The notes beneath the pieces are model-generated. The model was not told where the DNA came from, did no database searches, and saw only the letters and a list, made by a program, of their open reading frames with translations. A program made the translations under genes and the position numbers. A stretch of 64,000 nt of DNA, from contig NC_079880.1 in NCBI RefSeq assembly GCF_029227915.1, positions 312,001-376,000 on the forward strand, given 5' to 3'. Source of the stretch: Hydractinia symbiolongicarpus (taxonomy: Eukaryota; Cnidaria; Hydrozoa; Anthoathecata; Hydractiniidae). The number at the start of each line of letters is the position of its first letter. Position 1 is the stretch's first letter. Of the stretch, positions 23,165-37,262 are shown piece after piece.

Positions 23165-25770
23165 GAAGAAATAGCGACAGTTTCAAAAACTAAATTTCAT
23201 TGACTTTCTAAGAATATCAATCCGTTTGAGTTACAACGGTTGAGTCACATATTCGTACCAACATGTATTTAGCGATATTTTTTCCGGTACTACTAGGTTG
23301 TAAGGATTTTAACAGTGAAACGATTGACTGTGGGACTTAATTGAACTGATTATGGACTGTGACCTTATAAATGTTAAAGTGAGACAATTGGAATCCAAGA
23401 AATAACATTCTTCCTAATTTGACATGATTGCCGAAACTTAGCGATTACACTGGGCGCTGTGGTAGCGCTTCAATTAAAAATTAAGATAAAAAAGTCATTC
23501 TTTACTGTGGGACCAATCTTAGCCGTTATCGCGCGCTGAAGAATTAGCGACAGTTTCAAAAACTACATTTCATTTGCTTTCTAACAGTATCAATCCGTTT
23601 GAGTTGCAACGGTTGAGTCACATATTCGTACCAACATGTATTCGTGCTATTTTCCGGTATTACTAGGTTGTATGGCTTTTACCAGTGAAACGATTGACTG
23701 TGGGACTTAATTGAACTGACTACGGACTGTGAACTTAAAAATATATTAAGTGAGACAAGCGGATTCCAAGAAATATCATTCTTTTTAATTTGACATGATT
23801 TCCGGAACTCAGCGATTACACTGTGCGCTGTGGTAGCGCTTCATTTAAGAATTTAGATAAGTAAGTCACTCTTAACTGTGGGACCAATCCTAGCCGTTAT
23901 CCCGGGCTAAAGAAATAGCGACAGTTTCAAAAACAAAATTTCATTGACTTTCTAACGGTGTCAGTCCGTTTGAGTTACAACGATTGGGTCACATATTCGT
24001 ACCAAAATGTATTTAGCGATATTTTTTGATATTACTAGGTTGCATCGCTCTTAACAATGAAACGATTGACTGTGGGACTTAATTGAACAAACTTTGGACT
24101 GTGACCTAATAAATGTGATAAATGAGAAAATTGGACTCCAAGAAATAACATTCTTCTCAATTTGACATGATTGCCGGAACTCAGCGATTACACAGGGCGC
24201 TGTGGTAGCGCTTTATTTAAGAATTTAGATAAATAAGTCATTCTTTACAGTGGGACCAATCCTATCCGTTATCGCGCACTGAAGAAATAGCGACAGTTTC
24301 AAAAACTACATTTTATTGTCTTTCTAACAGTGTCAGTCCGTTTGAGTTACAACGGTTGGGTCACATATTCGTACTAACATGTATTTAGCGATATTTTTTT
24401 TGATATTACTAGGTTGCATCGCTTTTAACAATGAAATGATTGACTGTGGGACTTAATTAAACTAACTTTGGACTGTGACCTGATAAATGTGATAAATGAG
24501 ACAATTGGACTCCAAGAAATAACATTCTTTCTAATTTGACGGGATTTCCGGAACTCAGCGATTACACTGGGCGCTGTGGTAGCGCTTTATTTCAAAATTT
24601 AGATAAATAAGTCATTCTTTACTGTGGGACCAATCCTAGCCGCTAGTGCGCGCTGAAGAAATATCGACAGTTTCAAAAACTAAATTTCATTGACTTTCTA
24701 ACGGTGTCAGTCCGTTTGAGTTACAACGCTTGGGTCACACATTCGTACCAACATGTATTTAGCGATATTTTTTTTGATATTACTAAGCTGCATCGCTTTT
24801 AACAATGAAACGATTGACTGTGGGACTTAATTGAACTGATTATGGACTGTGACCTTATAAATGTTAAAGTGAGACAATTGGAATCCAAGAAATAACATTC
24901 TTCCTAATTTGACATGATTGCCGAAACTTAGCGATTACACTGGGCGCTGTGGTAGCGCTTCAATTAAAAATTAAGATAAAAAAGTCATTCTTTACTGTGG
25001 GACCAATCTTAGCCGTTATCGCGCGCTGAAAAATTAGCGACAGTTTCAAAAACTACATTTCATTTGCTTTCTAACAGTATCAATCCGTTTGAGCTGCAAC
25101 GGTTGAGTCACATATTCGTACCAACATGTATTCGTGCTATTTTCCGGTATTACTAGGTTGTATGGCTTTTACCAGTGAAACGATTGACTGTGGGACTTAA
25201 TTGAACTGACTACGGACTGTGATCTTAAAAATATTTTAAGTGAAACAAGCGGATTCCAAGAAATATCATTCTTTTTAATTTGACATGATTTCCGGAACTC
25301 AGCGATTACACTGGGCGCTGTGGTAGCGCTTCATTTAAGAATTTAGATAAGTAAGTCACTCTTAACTGTGGGACCAATCCTAGCCGTTATCCCGCGCTGA
25401 AGAAATAGCGACAGTTTCAAAAACAAAATTTCATTGACTTTCTAACGGTGTCAGTCCGTTTGAGTTACAACGATTGGGTCACATATTCGTACCAAAGTGT
25501 ATTTAGCGATATTTTTTGATATTACTAGGTTGCATCGCTCTTAACAATGAAACGATTGACTGTGGGACTTAATTGAACAAACTTTGGACTGTGACCTAAT
25601 AAATGTGATAAATGAGAAAATTGGACTCCAAGAAATAACATTCTTCTCAATTTGACATGATTGCCGGAACTCAGCGATTACACAGGGCGCTGTGGTAGCG
25701 CTTTATTTAAGAATTTAGATAAATAAGTCATTCTTTACTGTGGGACCAATCCTATCCCTTATCGCGCACT
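23165..25770. repeat. 7-monomer tandem duplication, left copy (2606 bp)
   Basis: Units at 23426, 23797, 24169 and 24543 (e-f-g-h) match 26032, 26403, 26775 and 27149 at exactly 2606 bp. Both copies carry CACTGTGCGCTGTGG and TGTATTTAGCGATATTTTTT followed by CCGG. The segment also contains a 6-monomer relation: 22682 and 23053 match 24916 and 25287 at 2234 bp. Confidence 0.83.
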
Positions 25771-27417
25771 GAAGAAATAGCGGCAGTTTCAAAAACTAAA
25801 TTTCATTGACTTTCTAAGAATATCAATCCGTTTGAGTTACAACGGTTGAGTCACATATTCGTACCAACATGTATTTAGCGATATTTTTTCCGGTACTACT
25901 AGGTTGTAAGGATTTTAACAGTGAAACGATTGACTGTGGGACTTAATTGAACTGATTATGGACTGTGACCTTATAAATGTTAAAGTGAGACAATTGGAAT
26001 CCAAGAAATAACATTCTTCCTAATTTGACATGATTGCCGAAACTTAGCGATTACACTGGGCGCTGTGGTAGCGCTTCAATTAAAAATTAAGATAAAAAAG
26101 TCATTCTTTACTGTGGGACCAATCTTAGCCGTTATCGCGCGCTGAAGAATTAGCGACAGTTTCAAAAACTACATTTCATTTGCTTTCTAACAGTATCAAT
26201 CCGTTTGAGTTGCAACGGTTGAGTCACATATTCGTACCAACATGTATTCGTGCTATTTTCCGGTATTACTAGGTTGTATGGCTTTTACCAGTGAAACGAT
26301 TGACTGTGGGACTTAATTGAACTGACTACGGACTGTGATCTTAAAAATATATTAAGTGAGACAAGCGGATTCCAAGAAATATCATTCTTTTTAATTTGAC
26401 ATGATTTCCGGAACTCAGCGATTACACTGTGCGCTGTGGTAGCGCTTCATTTAAGAATTTAGATAAGTAAGTCACTCTTAACTGTGGGACCAATCCTAGC
26501 CGTTATCCTGGGCTGAAGAAATAGCGACAGTTTCAAAAACAAAATTTCATTGACTTTCTAACGGTGTCAGTCCGTTTGAGTTACAACGATTGGGTCACAT
26601 ATTCGTACCAAAATGTATTTAGCGATATTTTTTGATATTACTAGGTTGCATCGCTCTTAACAATGAAACGATTGACTGTGGGACTTAATTGAACAAACTT
26701 TGGACTGTGACCTAATAAATGTGATAAATGAGAAAATTGGACTCCAAGAAATAACATTCTTCTCAATTTGACATGATTGCCGGAACTCAGCGATTACACA
26801 GGGCGCTGTGGTAGCGCTTTATTTAAGAATTTAGATAAATAAGTCATTCTTTACTGTGGGACCAATCCTATCCGTTATCGCGCACTAAAGAAATAGCGAC
26901 AGTTTCAAAAACTACATTTTATTGTCTTTCTAACAGTGTCAGTCCGTTTGAGTTACAACGGTTGGGTCACATATTCGTACTAACATGTATTTAGCGATAT
27001 TTTTTTTGATATTACTAGGTTGCATCGCTTTTAACAATGAAATGATTGACTGTGGGACTTAATTGAACTAACTTTGGACTGTGACCTGATAAATGTGATA
27101 AATGAGACAATTGGACTCCAAGAAATAACATTCTTTCTAATTTGACGGGATTTCCGGAACTCAGCGATTACACTGGGCGCTGTGGTAGCGCTTCATTTCA
27201 AAATTTAGATAAATAAGTCATTCTTTACTGTGGGACCAATCCTAGCCGCTAGTGCGCGCTGAAGAAATATCGACAGTTTCAAAAACTAAATTTCATTGAC
27301 TTTCTAACGGTGTCAGTCCGTTTGAGTTACAACGCTTGGGTCACACATTCGTACCAACATGTATTTAGCGATATTTTTTTTGATATTACTAAGCTGCATC
27401 GCTTTTAACAATGAAAC
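25771..27417. repeat. 7-monomer tandem duplication, partial right copy
   Basis: It begins inside the 25659 unit, which has a family-g head and switches to the tail of the 23053 unit across AGTTTCAAAAACT at about 25760-25796. The match ends near 27417, where GAAACGAATGACTG replaces GAAACGATTGACTG and the 11-mer domain begins. Confidence 0.82.
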
Positions 27418-30400
27418 GAATGACTGTGGGACTTAATGTAACTAATTATGGACTGTGACCTTATAAATGTTAAAGTGAGACAATTGGACTCCAAGAAATA
27501 ACATTCTTCCTAATTTGACATGATTGCCGAAACTCAGCGATTACACTGGGCCCTGTGGTAGCGCTTCAATTAAAATTTAAGATAAAAAAGTCATTCTTTA
27601 CTGTGGGACCAATCTTAGTCGTTATCGCGCGCTGAAGAAATATCGACAGTTTCAAAAACAAAATTTCATTGAATTTCTAATGGTGTCAGTCCGTTTGAGT
27701 TACAACAATTGGGTCACATATTCGTACCAACATGTATTTAGCGATGTTTTTTTGATATTACTAGGTTGCATCGCTCTTAACAATGAAACGATTGACTGTG
27801 GGACTTAATTGAACGAACTTTGGACTGTGACCTAATAAATGTGATAAATGAGAAAATTGGACTCCAAGAAATAACATTCTTCTCAATTTGCCATGATTGC
27901 CGGAAGTAAGCGATTACACTGGGCGCTGTGGTAGCGCTTCATTTAAGAATTTAGATAAATAAGTCATTCTTTACTGTGGGACCAATCCTAGCCGTTATCG
28001 CGCGCTGAAGAAATAGCGACAGTTTCAAAAACTAAATTTCATTGACTTTCTAAGAATATCAATCCGTTTGAGTTACAACGGTTGAGTCACATATTCGTAC
28101 CAACATGTATTTCGTCATATTTTTTCCGGTACTACTAGGTTGTAAGGATTTTAACAGTGAAACGATTGACTGTGGGACTTAATTGAACTGATTATGGACT
28201 GTGACCTTATAAATGGTAAAGTGAGACAATTGGAATCCAAGAAATAACATTCTTCCTAATTTGACATGATTGCCGAAACTTAGCGATTACACTATGCGCT
28301 GTGGTAGCGCTTCAATTAAAAATTAAGATAAAAAAGTCATTCTTTACTGTGGGACCAATCTTAGTCGTTATCGCGCGCTGAAGAATTATCGACAGTTTCA
28401 AAAACTACATTTCATTGACTTTCTAACGGTGTCAGTCCGTTTGAGTTACAACGGTTGGGTCACCTATTCGTACCAACATGTGTTTAGCGATATTTTTCTG
28501 ATATTACTAGGTTGCATTGCTTTTAACAATGAAATGATTGACTGTGGGATTTAATTGAACTAACTTTGGACTGTGACCTGATAAATGTGATAAATGGGAC
28601 AACAGGACTCCAAGAAATAACATTCTTTCTAATTTGACGGGATTTCCGGAACTCAGCGATTACACTGGGCGCTGTGGTAGCGCTTTATTTCAAAATTTAG
28701 ATAAATAAGTCATTCTTTACTGTGGGACCAATCCTAGCCGCTAGTGCGCGCTGAAGAAATATCGACAGTTTCAAAAACTAAATTTCATTGACTTTCTAAC
28801 GGTGTCAGTCCGTTTGAGTTACAACGCTTGGGTCACACATTCGTACCAACATGTATTTAGCGATATTTTTTTTGATATTACTAAGTTGCATCGCTTTTAA
28901 CAATGAAACGAATGACTGTGGGACTTAATTGAACTGATTATGTACTGCGACCTTATAAATGTTAAAGTGAGACAATTGGACTCCAAGATATAACATTCTT
29001 CCTAATTTGACATGATTGCCGAAACTCAGCGATTACACTGGGCCCTGTGGTAGCGCTTCAATATAAAATTAAGATAAAAAAGTCATTCTTTACTGTGGGA
29101 CCAATCTTAGCCGTTACCGCGCGCTGAAGAAATATCGACAGTTTCAAAAACATAATTTCATTGACTTTCTAACGGTGTCAGTCCGTTTGAGTTACAACGA
29201 TTGGGTCACATATTCGTACCAAAATGTACTTAGCGATATTTTTTTGATATTACTAGGTTGCATCGCTCTTAACAATGAAACGATTGACTGTGGGACTTAA
29301 TTGAACAAACTTTGGACTGTGACCTAATAAATGTGATAAATGAGAAAATTGGACTCCAAGAAATAACATTCTTCTCAATTTGACATGATTGCCGGAACTC
29401 AGCGATTACACAGGGCGCTGTGGTAGCGCTTTATTTAAGAATTTAGTTAAATAAGTCATTCTTTACTGTGGGACCAATCCTATCCGTTATCGCGCACTGA
29501 AGAAATAGCGACAGTTTCAAAAACTACATTTTATTGTCTTTCTAACAGTGTCAGTCCGTTTGAGTTACAACAGTTGGGTCACATATTCGTACTAACATGT
29601 ATTTAGCGATATTTTTTTTGATATTACTAGGTTGCATCGCTTTTAACAATGAAACGATTGACTGTGGGACTTAATTGAACAAACTTTGGACTGTGACCTG
29701 ATAAATGTGATAAATGAGAAAATTGGACTCCAAGAAATAACATTCTTCTTAATTTGACGGGATTGCCGGAACTTAGCGATTACACGGGGCGCTGTGGTAG
29801 CGCGTCATTTAAAAATTTAGATAAATAAGTCATTCTTTATTGTAAGACCATTTCTAGCCGTTATCGCGCGCTGAAGAATTATCGACTGTTTCAAAAACTA
29901 CATTTCATTGACTTTCTAACGGTGACAGTCCGTTTGAGTTACAACGGTTGGGTCACCTATTCGTACCAACATGTGTTTAGCGATATTTTTCTGATATTAC
30001 TAGGTTGCTTCGCTTTTAACAATGAAATGATTGACTGTGGGACTTAATTGAACTAACTTTGGACTGTGACCTGATAAATTCGATAAATGAGACAATTGGA
30101 CTCCCAGAAATAACATTCTTTTTAATTTGACGGGATTTTCGGAACTCAGCGATTACACTGGGCGCTGTGGTACCGCTTTATTTAAAAATTTAGATAAATA
30201 AGTCATTCTTTACTGTGGGACCAATCCTAGCAGTTATTGCGCACTGAAGAAATATCGACAGTTTCAAAAACTAAATTTTATTGACTTTCTAACGGTGTCA
30301 GTCCGTTTGAGTTACAACGGTTGGGTCACACATTCGTACCAACATGTATTTAGCGTTATTTTTTTTGATATTACTAAGTTGCATCGCTTTTAACAATGAA

Positions 30401-31253
30401 ACGAATGACTGTGGGACTTAATGTAACTAATTATGGACTGTGACCTTATAAATGTTAAAGTGAGACAATTGGACTCCAAGAAATAACATTCTTCCTAATT
30501 TGACATGATTGCCGAAACTCAGCGATTACACTGGGCCCTGTGGTAGCGCTTCAATTAAAAATTAAGATAAAAAAGTCATTCTTTACTGTGGGACCAATCT
30601 TAGCCGTTATCGCGCGCTGAAGAAATATCGACAGTTTCAAAGACAAAATTTCATTGACTTTCTAATGGTGTCAGTCCGTTTGAGTTACAACGATTGGGTC
30701 ACATATTCGTACCACAATGTATTTAGCGATGTTTTTTTGATATTACTAGGTTGCATCGCTCTTAACAATGAAACGATTGACTGTGGGACTTAATTGAACG
30801 AACTTTGGACTGTGACCTAATAAATGTGATAAATGAGAAAATTGGACTCCAAGAAATAACATTCTTCTCAATTTGACATCATTGCCGGAACTCAGCGATT
30901 ACACTGGGCGCTGTGGTAGCGCTTTATTTAAGAATTTAGATGAATAAGTCATTCTTTACTGTGGGACCAATCCTATCCGTTATCGCGCACTGAAGAAATA
31001 GCGACAGTTTCAAAAACTACATTTTATTGTCTTTCTAACAGCTTCAGTCCGCTTGAGTTACAACGGTTGGGTCACATATTCGTACTAACATGTATTTAGC
31101 GATATTTTTTTTGATATTACTAGGTTGCATCGCTTTTAACAATGAAACGATTGACTGTGGGACTTAATTGAACAAACTTTGGACTGTGACCTGATAAATG
31201 TGATAAATGAGAAAATTGGACTCCCAGAAATAACATTCTTCTTAATTTGACGG
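27149..31253. repeat. 11-monomer higher-order unit, copy A (4105 bp)
   Basis: Monomers start at 27149, 27522, 27895, 28268, 28641, 29014, 29387, 29761, 30134, 30507 and 30880. Each matches the monomer 4105 bp downstream far better than its neighbours. Private markers shared by both copies include GCCATGATTGCCGGAAGTAA (27895 and 32000), GGGCCCTGTGG (27522 and 31627), CCAAGATATAAC before 29014 and 33119, and TGTGGTACCGC (30134 and 34239). Scattered single-base differences separate the copies, for example CACTATGCGCTG at 28268 against CACTGGGCGCTG at 32373. Confidence 0.9.
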
Positions 31254-34200
31254 GATTTCCGGAACTCAGCGATTACACTGGGCGCTGTGGTAGCGCTTTA
31301 TTTCAAAATTTAGATAAATAAGTCATTCTTTACTGTGGGACCAATCCTAGCCGCTAGTGCGCGCTGAAGAAATATCGACAGTTTCAAAAACTAAATTTCA
31401 TTGACTTTCTAACGGTGTCAGTCCGTTTGAGTTACAACGCTTGGGTCACACATTCGTACCAACATGTATTTAGCGATATTTTTTTTGATATTACTAAGCT
31501 GCATCGCTTTTAACAATGAAACGAATGACTGTGGGACTTAATGTAACTAATTATGGACTGTGACCTTATAAATGTTAAAGTGAGACAATTGGACTCCAAG
31601 AAATAACATTCTTCCTAATTTGACATGATTGCCGAAACTCAGCGATTACACTGGGCCCTGTGGTAGCGCTTCAATTAAAATTTAAGATAAAAAAGTCATT
31701 CTTTACTGTGGGACCAATCTTAGCCGTTATCGCGCGCCGAAGAAATATCGACAGTTTCAAAAACAAAATTTCATTGACTTTCTAATGGTGTCAGTCCGTT
31801 TGAGTTACAACAATTGGGTCACATATTCGTACCAACATGTATTTAGCGATGTTTTTTTGATATTACTAGGTTGCATCGCTCTTAACAATGAAACGATTGA
31901 CTGTGGGACTTAATTGAAAGAACTTTGGACTGTGACCTAATAAATGTGATAAATGAGAAAATTGGACTCCAAGAAATAACATTCTTCTCAATTTGCCATG
32001 ATTGCCGGAAGTAAGCGATTACACTGGGCGCTGTGGTAGCGCTTCATTTAAGAATTTAGATAAATAAGTCATTCTTTACTGTGGGACCAATCCTAGCCGT
32101 TATCGCGCGCTGAAGAAGTAGCGACAGTTTCAAAAACTAAATTTCATTGACTTTCTAAGAATATCAATCCGTTTGAGTTACAACGGTTGAGTCACATATT
32201 CGTACCAACATGTATTTCGTCATATTTTTTCCGGTACTACTAGGTTGTAAGGATTTTAACAGTGAAACGATTGACTGTGGGACTTAATTGAACTGATTAT
32301 GGACTGTGACCTTATAAATGGTAAAGTGAGACAATTGGAATCCAAGAAATAACATTCTTCCTAATTTGACATGATTGCCGAAACTTAGCGATTACACTGG
32401 GCGCTGTGGTAGCGCTTCAATTAAAAATTAAGATAAAAAAGTCATTCTTTACTGTGGGACCAATCTTAGTCGTTATCGCGCGCTGAAGAATTATCGACAG
32501 TTTCAAAAACTACATTTCATTGACTTTCTAACGGTGTCAGTCCGTTTGAGTTACAACGGTTGGGTCACCTATTCGGATTAACATGTGTTTAGCGATATTT
32601 TTCTGATATTACTAGGTTGCATTGCTTTTAACAATGAAATGATTGACTGTGGGATTTAATTGAACTAACTTTGGACTGTGACCTGATAAATGTGATAAAT
32701 TAGACAATTGGACCTCAAGAAATAACATTCTTTCTAATTTGACGGGATTTCCGGAACTCAGCGATTACACTGGGCGCTGTGGTAGCGCTTTATTTCAAAA
32801 TTTAGATAAATAAGTCATTCTTTACTGTGGGACCAATCCTAGCCGCTAGTGCGCGCTGAAGAAATATCGACAGTTTCAAAAACTAAATTTCATTGACTTT
32901 CTAACGGTGTGAGTCCGTTTGAGTTACAACGCTTGGGTCACACATTCGTACCAACATGTATTTAGCGATATTTTTTTTGATATTACTAAGTTGCATCGCT
33001 TTTAACAATGAAACGAATGACTGTGGGACTTAATTGAACTGATTATGTACTGCGACCTTATAAATGTTAAAGTGAGACAATTGGACTCCAAGATATAACA
33101 TTCTTCCTAATTTGACATGATTGCCGAAACTCAGCGATTACACTGGGCCCTGTGGTAGCGCTTCAATATAAAATTAAGATAAAAAAGTCATTCTTTACTG
33201 TGGGACCAATCTTAGCCGTTACCGCGCGCTGAAGAAATATCGACAGTTTCAAAAACAAAATTTCATTGACTTTCTAACGGTGTCAGTCCGTTTAAGTTAC
33301 AACGATTGGGTCACATATTCGTACCAAAATGTACTTAGCGATATTTTTTTGATATTACTAGGTTGCATCGCTCTTAACAATGAAACGATTGACTGTGGGA
33401 CTTAATTGAACAAACTTTGGACTGTGACCTAATAAATGTGATAAATGAGAAAATTGGACTCCAAGAAATAACATTCTTCTCAATTTGACATGATTGCCGG
33501 AACTCAGCGATTACACAGGGCGCTGTGGTAGCGCTTTATTTAAGAATTTAGTTAAATAAGTCATTCTTTACTGTGGGACCAATCCTATCCGTTATCGAGT
33601 ACTGAAGAAATAGCGACAGTTTCAAAAACTACATTTTATTGTCTTTCTAACAGTGTCAGTCCGTTTGAGTTACAACGGTTGGGTCACATATTCGTACTAA
33701 CATGTATTTAGCGATATTTTTTTTGATATTACTAGGTTGCATCGCTTTTAACAATGAAACGATTGACTGTGGGACTTAATTGAACAAACTTTGGACTGTG
33801 ACCTGATAAATGTGATAAATGAGAAAATTGGACTCCAAGAAATAACATTCTTCTTAATTTGACGGGATTGCCGGAACTTAGCGATTACACGGGGCGCTGT
33901 GGTAGCGCGTCATTTAAAAATTTAGATAAATAAGTCATTCTTTATTGTGGGACCAATCCTAGCCGTTATCGCGCGCTGAAGAATTATCGACTGTTTCAAA
34001 AACTACATTTCATTGACTTTCTAACGGTGACAGTCCGTTTGAGTTACAACGGTTGGGTCACCTATTCGTACCAACATGTGTTTAGCGATATTTTTCTGAT
34101 ATTACTAGGTTGCTTCGCTTTTAACAATGAGATGATTGACTGTGGGACTTAATTGAACTAACTTTGGACTGTGACCTGATAAATGCGATAAATGAGACAA

Positions 34201-35358
34201 TTGGACTCCCAGAAATAACATTCTTTTTAATTTGACGGGATTTTCGGAACTCAGCGATTACACTGGGCGCTGTGGTACCGCTTTATTTAAAAATTTAGAT
34301 AAATAAGTCATTCTTTACTGTGGGACCAATCCTAGCAGTTATTGCGCGCTGAAGAAATATCGACAGTTTCAAAAACTAAATTTTATTGACTTTCTAACGG
34401 TGTCAGTCCGTTTGAGTTACAACGGTTGGGTCACACATTCGTACCAACATGTATTTAGCGTTATTTTTTTTGATATTACTAAGTTGCATCGCTTTTAACA
34501 ATGAAACGAATGACTGTGGGACTTAATGTAACTAATTATGGACTGTGACCTTATAAATGTTAAAGTGAGACAATTGGACTCCAAGAAATAACATTCTTCC
34601 TAATTTGACATGATTGCCGAAACTCAGCGATTACACTGGGCCCTGTGGTAGCGCTTCAATTAAAAATTAAGATAAAAAAGTCATTCTTTACTGTGGGACC
34701 AATCTTAGCCGTTATCGCGCGCTGAAGAAATATCGACAGTTTCAAAGACAAAATTTCATTGACTTTCTAATGGTGTCAGTCCGTTTGAGTTACAACGATT
34801 GGGTCACATATTCGTACCAACATGTATTTAGCGATGTTTTTTTGATATTACTAGGTTGCATCGCTCTTAACAATGAAACGATTGACTGTGGGACTTAATT
34901 GAACGAACTTTGGACTGTGACCTAATAAATGTGATAAATGAGAAAATTGGACTCCAAGAAATAACATTCTTCTCAATTTGACATGATTGCCGGAACTCAG
35001 CGATTACACTGGGCGCTGTGGTAGCGCTTTATTTAGGAATTTAGATGAATAAGTCATTCTTTACTGTGGGACCAATCCTATCCGTTATCGCGCACTGAAG
35101 AAATAGCGACAGTTTCAAAAACTACATTTCATTGTCTTTCTAACAGTGTCAGTCCGTTTGAGTTACAACGGTTGGGTCACATATTCGTACTAACATGTAT
35201 TTAGCGATATTTTTTTTGATATTACTAGGTTGCATCGCTTTTAACAATGAAACGATTGACTGTGGGACTTAATTGAACAAACTTTGGACTGTGACCTGAT
35301 AAATGTGATAAATGAGAAAATTGGACTCCAAGAAATAACATTCTTCTTAATTTGACGG
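31254..35358. repeat. 11-monomer higher-order unit, copy B (4105 bp)
   Basis: Monomers start at 31254, 31627, 32000, 32373, 32746, 33119, 33492, 33866, 34239, 34612 and 34985, exactly 4105 bp after their partners in copy A. The A/B junction lies near 31245-31256 (AATTTGACGGGATT): left of it the sequence resembles the end of copy B, right of it the start of copy A. Copy B has private changes such as ATTCGGATTAACATG in the 32373 unit where copy A has ATTCGTACCAACATG. Confidence 0.9.
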
Positions 35359-37262
35359 GATTGCCGGAACTTAGCGATTACACGGGGCGCTGTGGTAGCA
35401 CGTCATTTAAAAAGTTAGATAAATAAGTCATTCTTTTTTGTGGGACCAATCCTAGCCGTTATCGCGCGCTGAAGAATTATCGACTGTCTCAAAAACTACA
35501 TTTCATTGACTTTCTAACGGTGACAGTTCGTTTGAATTACAACGGTTGCGTCACCTATTCGTACCAACATGTGTTTAGCGATATTATTCTGATATTACTA
35601 GGTTGCATCGCTTTTGACAATGAAATGATTGACTGTGGGACTTAATTGAACTAACTTTGGTCTGTGACCTGATAAATGCGATAAATGAGACAATTGGACT
35701 CCAAGAAATAACATTCTTTTTAATTTGACGGGATTTCCGGAACTCAGCGATTACACTGGGCGCTGTGGTACCGCTTTATTTAAAAATTTAGATAAATAAG
35801 TCATTCTTTACTGTGGGACCAATCCTAGCCGTTATTGCGCGCTAAAGAAATATCGACAGTTTCAAAAACTAAATTTTATTGACTTTCTAACGGTGTCAGT
35901 CCGTTTGAGTTACAACGGTTGGGTCACACATTCGTACCAACATGTATTTAGCGATATTTTTTGATATTACTAGGTTGCATCGCTCTTAACAATGAAACGA
36001 TTGACTGTGGGACTTAATTGAACGAACTTTGGACTGTGACCTAATAAATGTGATAAATGAGAAAATTGAACTCCAAGAAATAACATTCTTCTCAATTTGA
36101 CATGATTGCCGGAACTCAGCGATTACACTGGCGCTGTGGTTGCGCTTCATTTAAGAATTTAGATAAATCAGTCATTCTTTACTGTGGGACCAAGCCTATC
36201 CGTTATCGCGCGCTGAAGAAAGAGCGACAGTTTCAAAAACTACATTTTATTGTCTTTCTAACAGTGTCAGTCTGTTTGAGTTACAACGGTTGGGTCACAT
36301 ATTCGTACCAACATGTATTTAGCGATATTTTTTTGATATTACTAGGTTGCATCGCTCTTAACAATGAAACGATTGACTGTGGGACTTAACTGAACAAACT
36401 TTGGACTGTGACCTAATAAATATGATAAATGAGAAAATTGGACTCCAAGAAATAACATTCTTCTCAATTTGACATGATTGCCGGAACTCAGCGATTACAC
36501 TGGGCGCTGTGGTAGCGCTTTATTTAAGAATTTAGATAAATAAGTCATTCTTTACTGTGGGACCAATCCTATCCGTTATCGCGCGCTGAAGAAATAGCGA
36601 CAGTTTCAAAAACTACATTTCATTGTCTTTCTAACAGTGTCAGTCCGTTTGAGTTACAACGGTTGGGTCACATATTCGTACTAACATGTATTTAGCGATA
36701 TTTTTTTTGATATTACTAGGTTGCATCGCTTTTAACAATGAAACGATTGACTGTGGGACTTAATTGAACAAACTTTGGACTATAACTTAATAAATGTGGT
36801 AAATGAGAAAATTGGACTCCAAGAAATAAAATTCTTCTCAATTTGACATGATTGCCGAAACTCAGCGATTACACTGAGCGCTGTGGTAGCGCTTCATTTA
36901 AGAACTTAGATAATTAAGTCATTCTTTACTGTGGGACCAATCGTAACCGTTAGCGCACGCTGAAGTAATACAGACAGTTTCAAATACTACATTTCACTGG
37001 CTTTCTAACGGTGTCAGTCCGTTTGAGTTTCAACAGTTGGGTCACATATTCGTACCAACATGTATTTAGCGATATTTATCTGATATTACTAGGTTGCATC
37101 GCTTTTAACAGTGAAACGATTGACTGTGGGACTTAATTGAACTAACTTTGGACTGTGAACTGATAAATGTGATAAATGAAAAAGATTGGACTCCAAGAAA
37201 TAACATTCATTTTAAATTGATATGATTCCCGGAACTCAGCGGTTACACTGGGCGCTGTGGTA
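33908..37262. repeat. 9-monomer tandem duplication, left copy (3358-bp period)
   Basis: This segment begins inside the 33866 monomer and ends inside the 37224 monomer, and is followed at once by a copy 3358 bp downstream. Lines compared by eye were the same, including rare marks: ACAATGAGATGATTGAC, TTCAAAGACAAAATTTC, TAGCACGTCATTTAAAAAGT, GAAAATTGAACTCC and CTGAAGTAATACAGACAG. Limits are approximate, within the shared segment TAGCGCGTCATTTAAAA. Confidence 0.9.

Larger units (their letters stand above)
16375..27148. repeat. Array block 3: 29 monomers, e-f-g(-h) rich right half
   Basis: Monomer starts and families: 16375f, 16749h, 17122b, 17494d, 17867a, 18240b, 18612c, 18984d, 19357f, 19729g, 20102b, 20473c, 20846h, 21219b/h, 21592b, 21964c (345 bp), 22309 (f-like), 22682e, 23053f, 23426e, 23797f, 24169g, 24543h, 24916e, 25287f, 25659g, 26032e, 26403f, 26775g. 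From 22.6 kb families a, b and d vanish and e-f-g(-h) groups dominate. Confidence 0.83.

Noticed and set aside
36102-36389. 95-codon plus-strand open reading frame, present identically at 36102, 39460 and 43565
   Set aside because: It lies within the satellite unit. A one-base loss in the hairpin segment (CACTGGCGCTG for CACTGGGCGCTG) together with other small changes happens to keep a frame open. The three copies are identical because they sit in the recently duplicated 9-mer segment, not because of coding constraint. No family resemblance, start context or codon pattern supports a gene.
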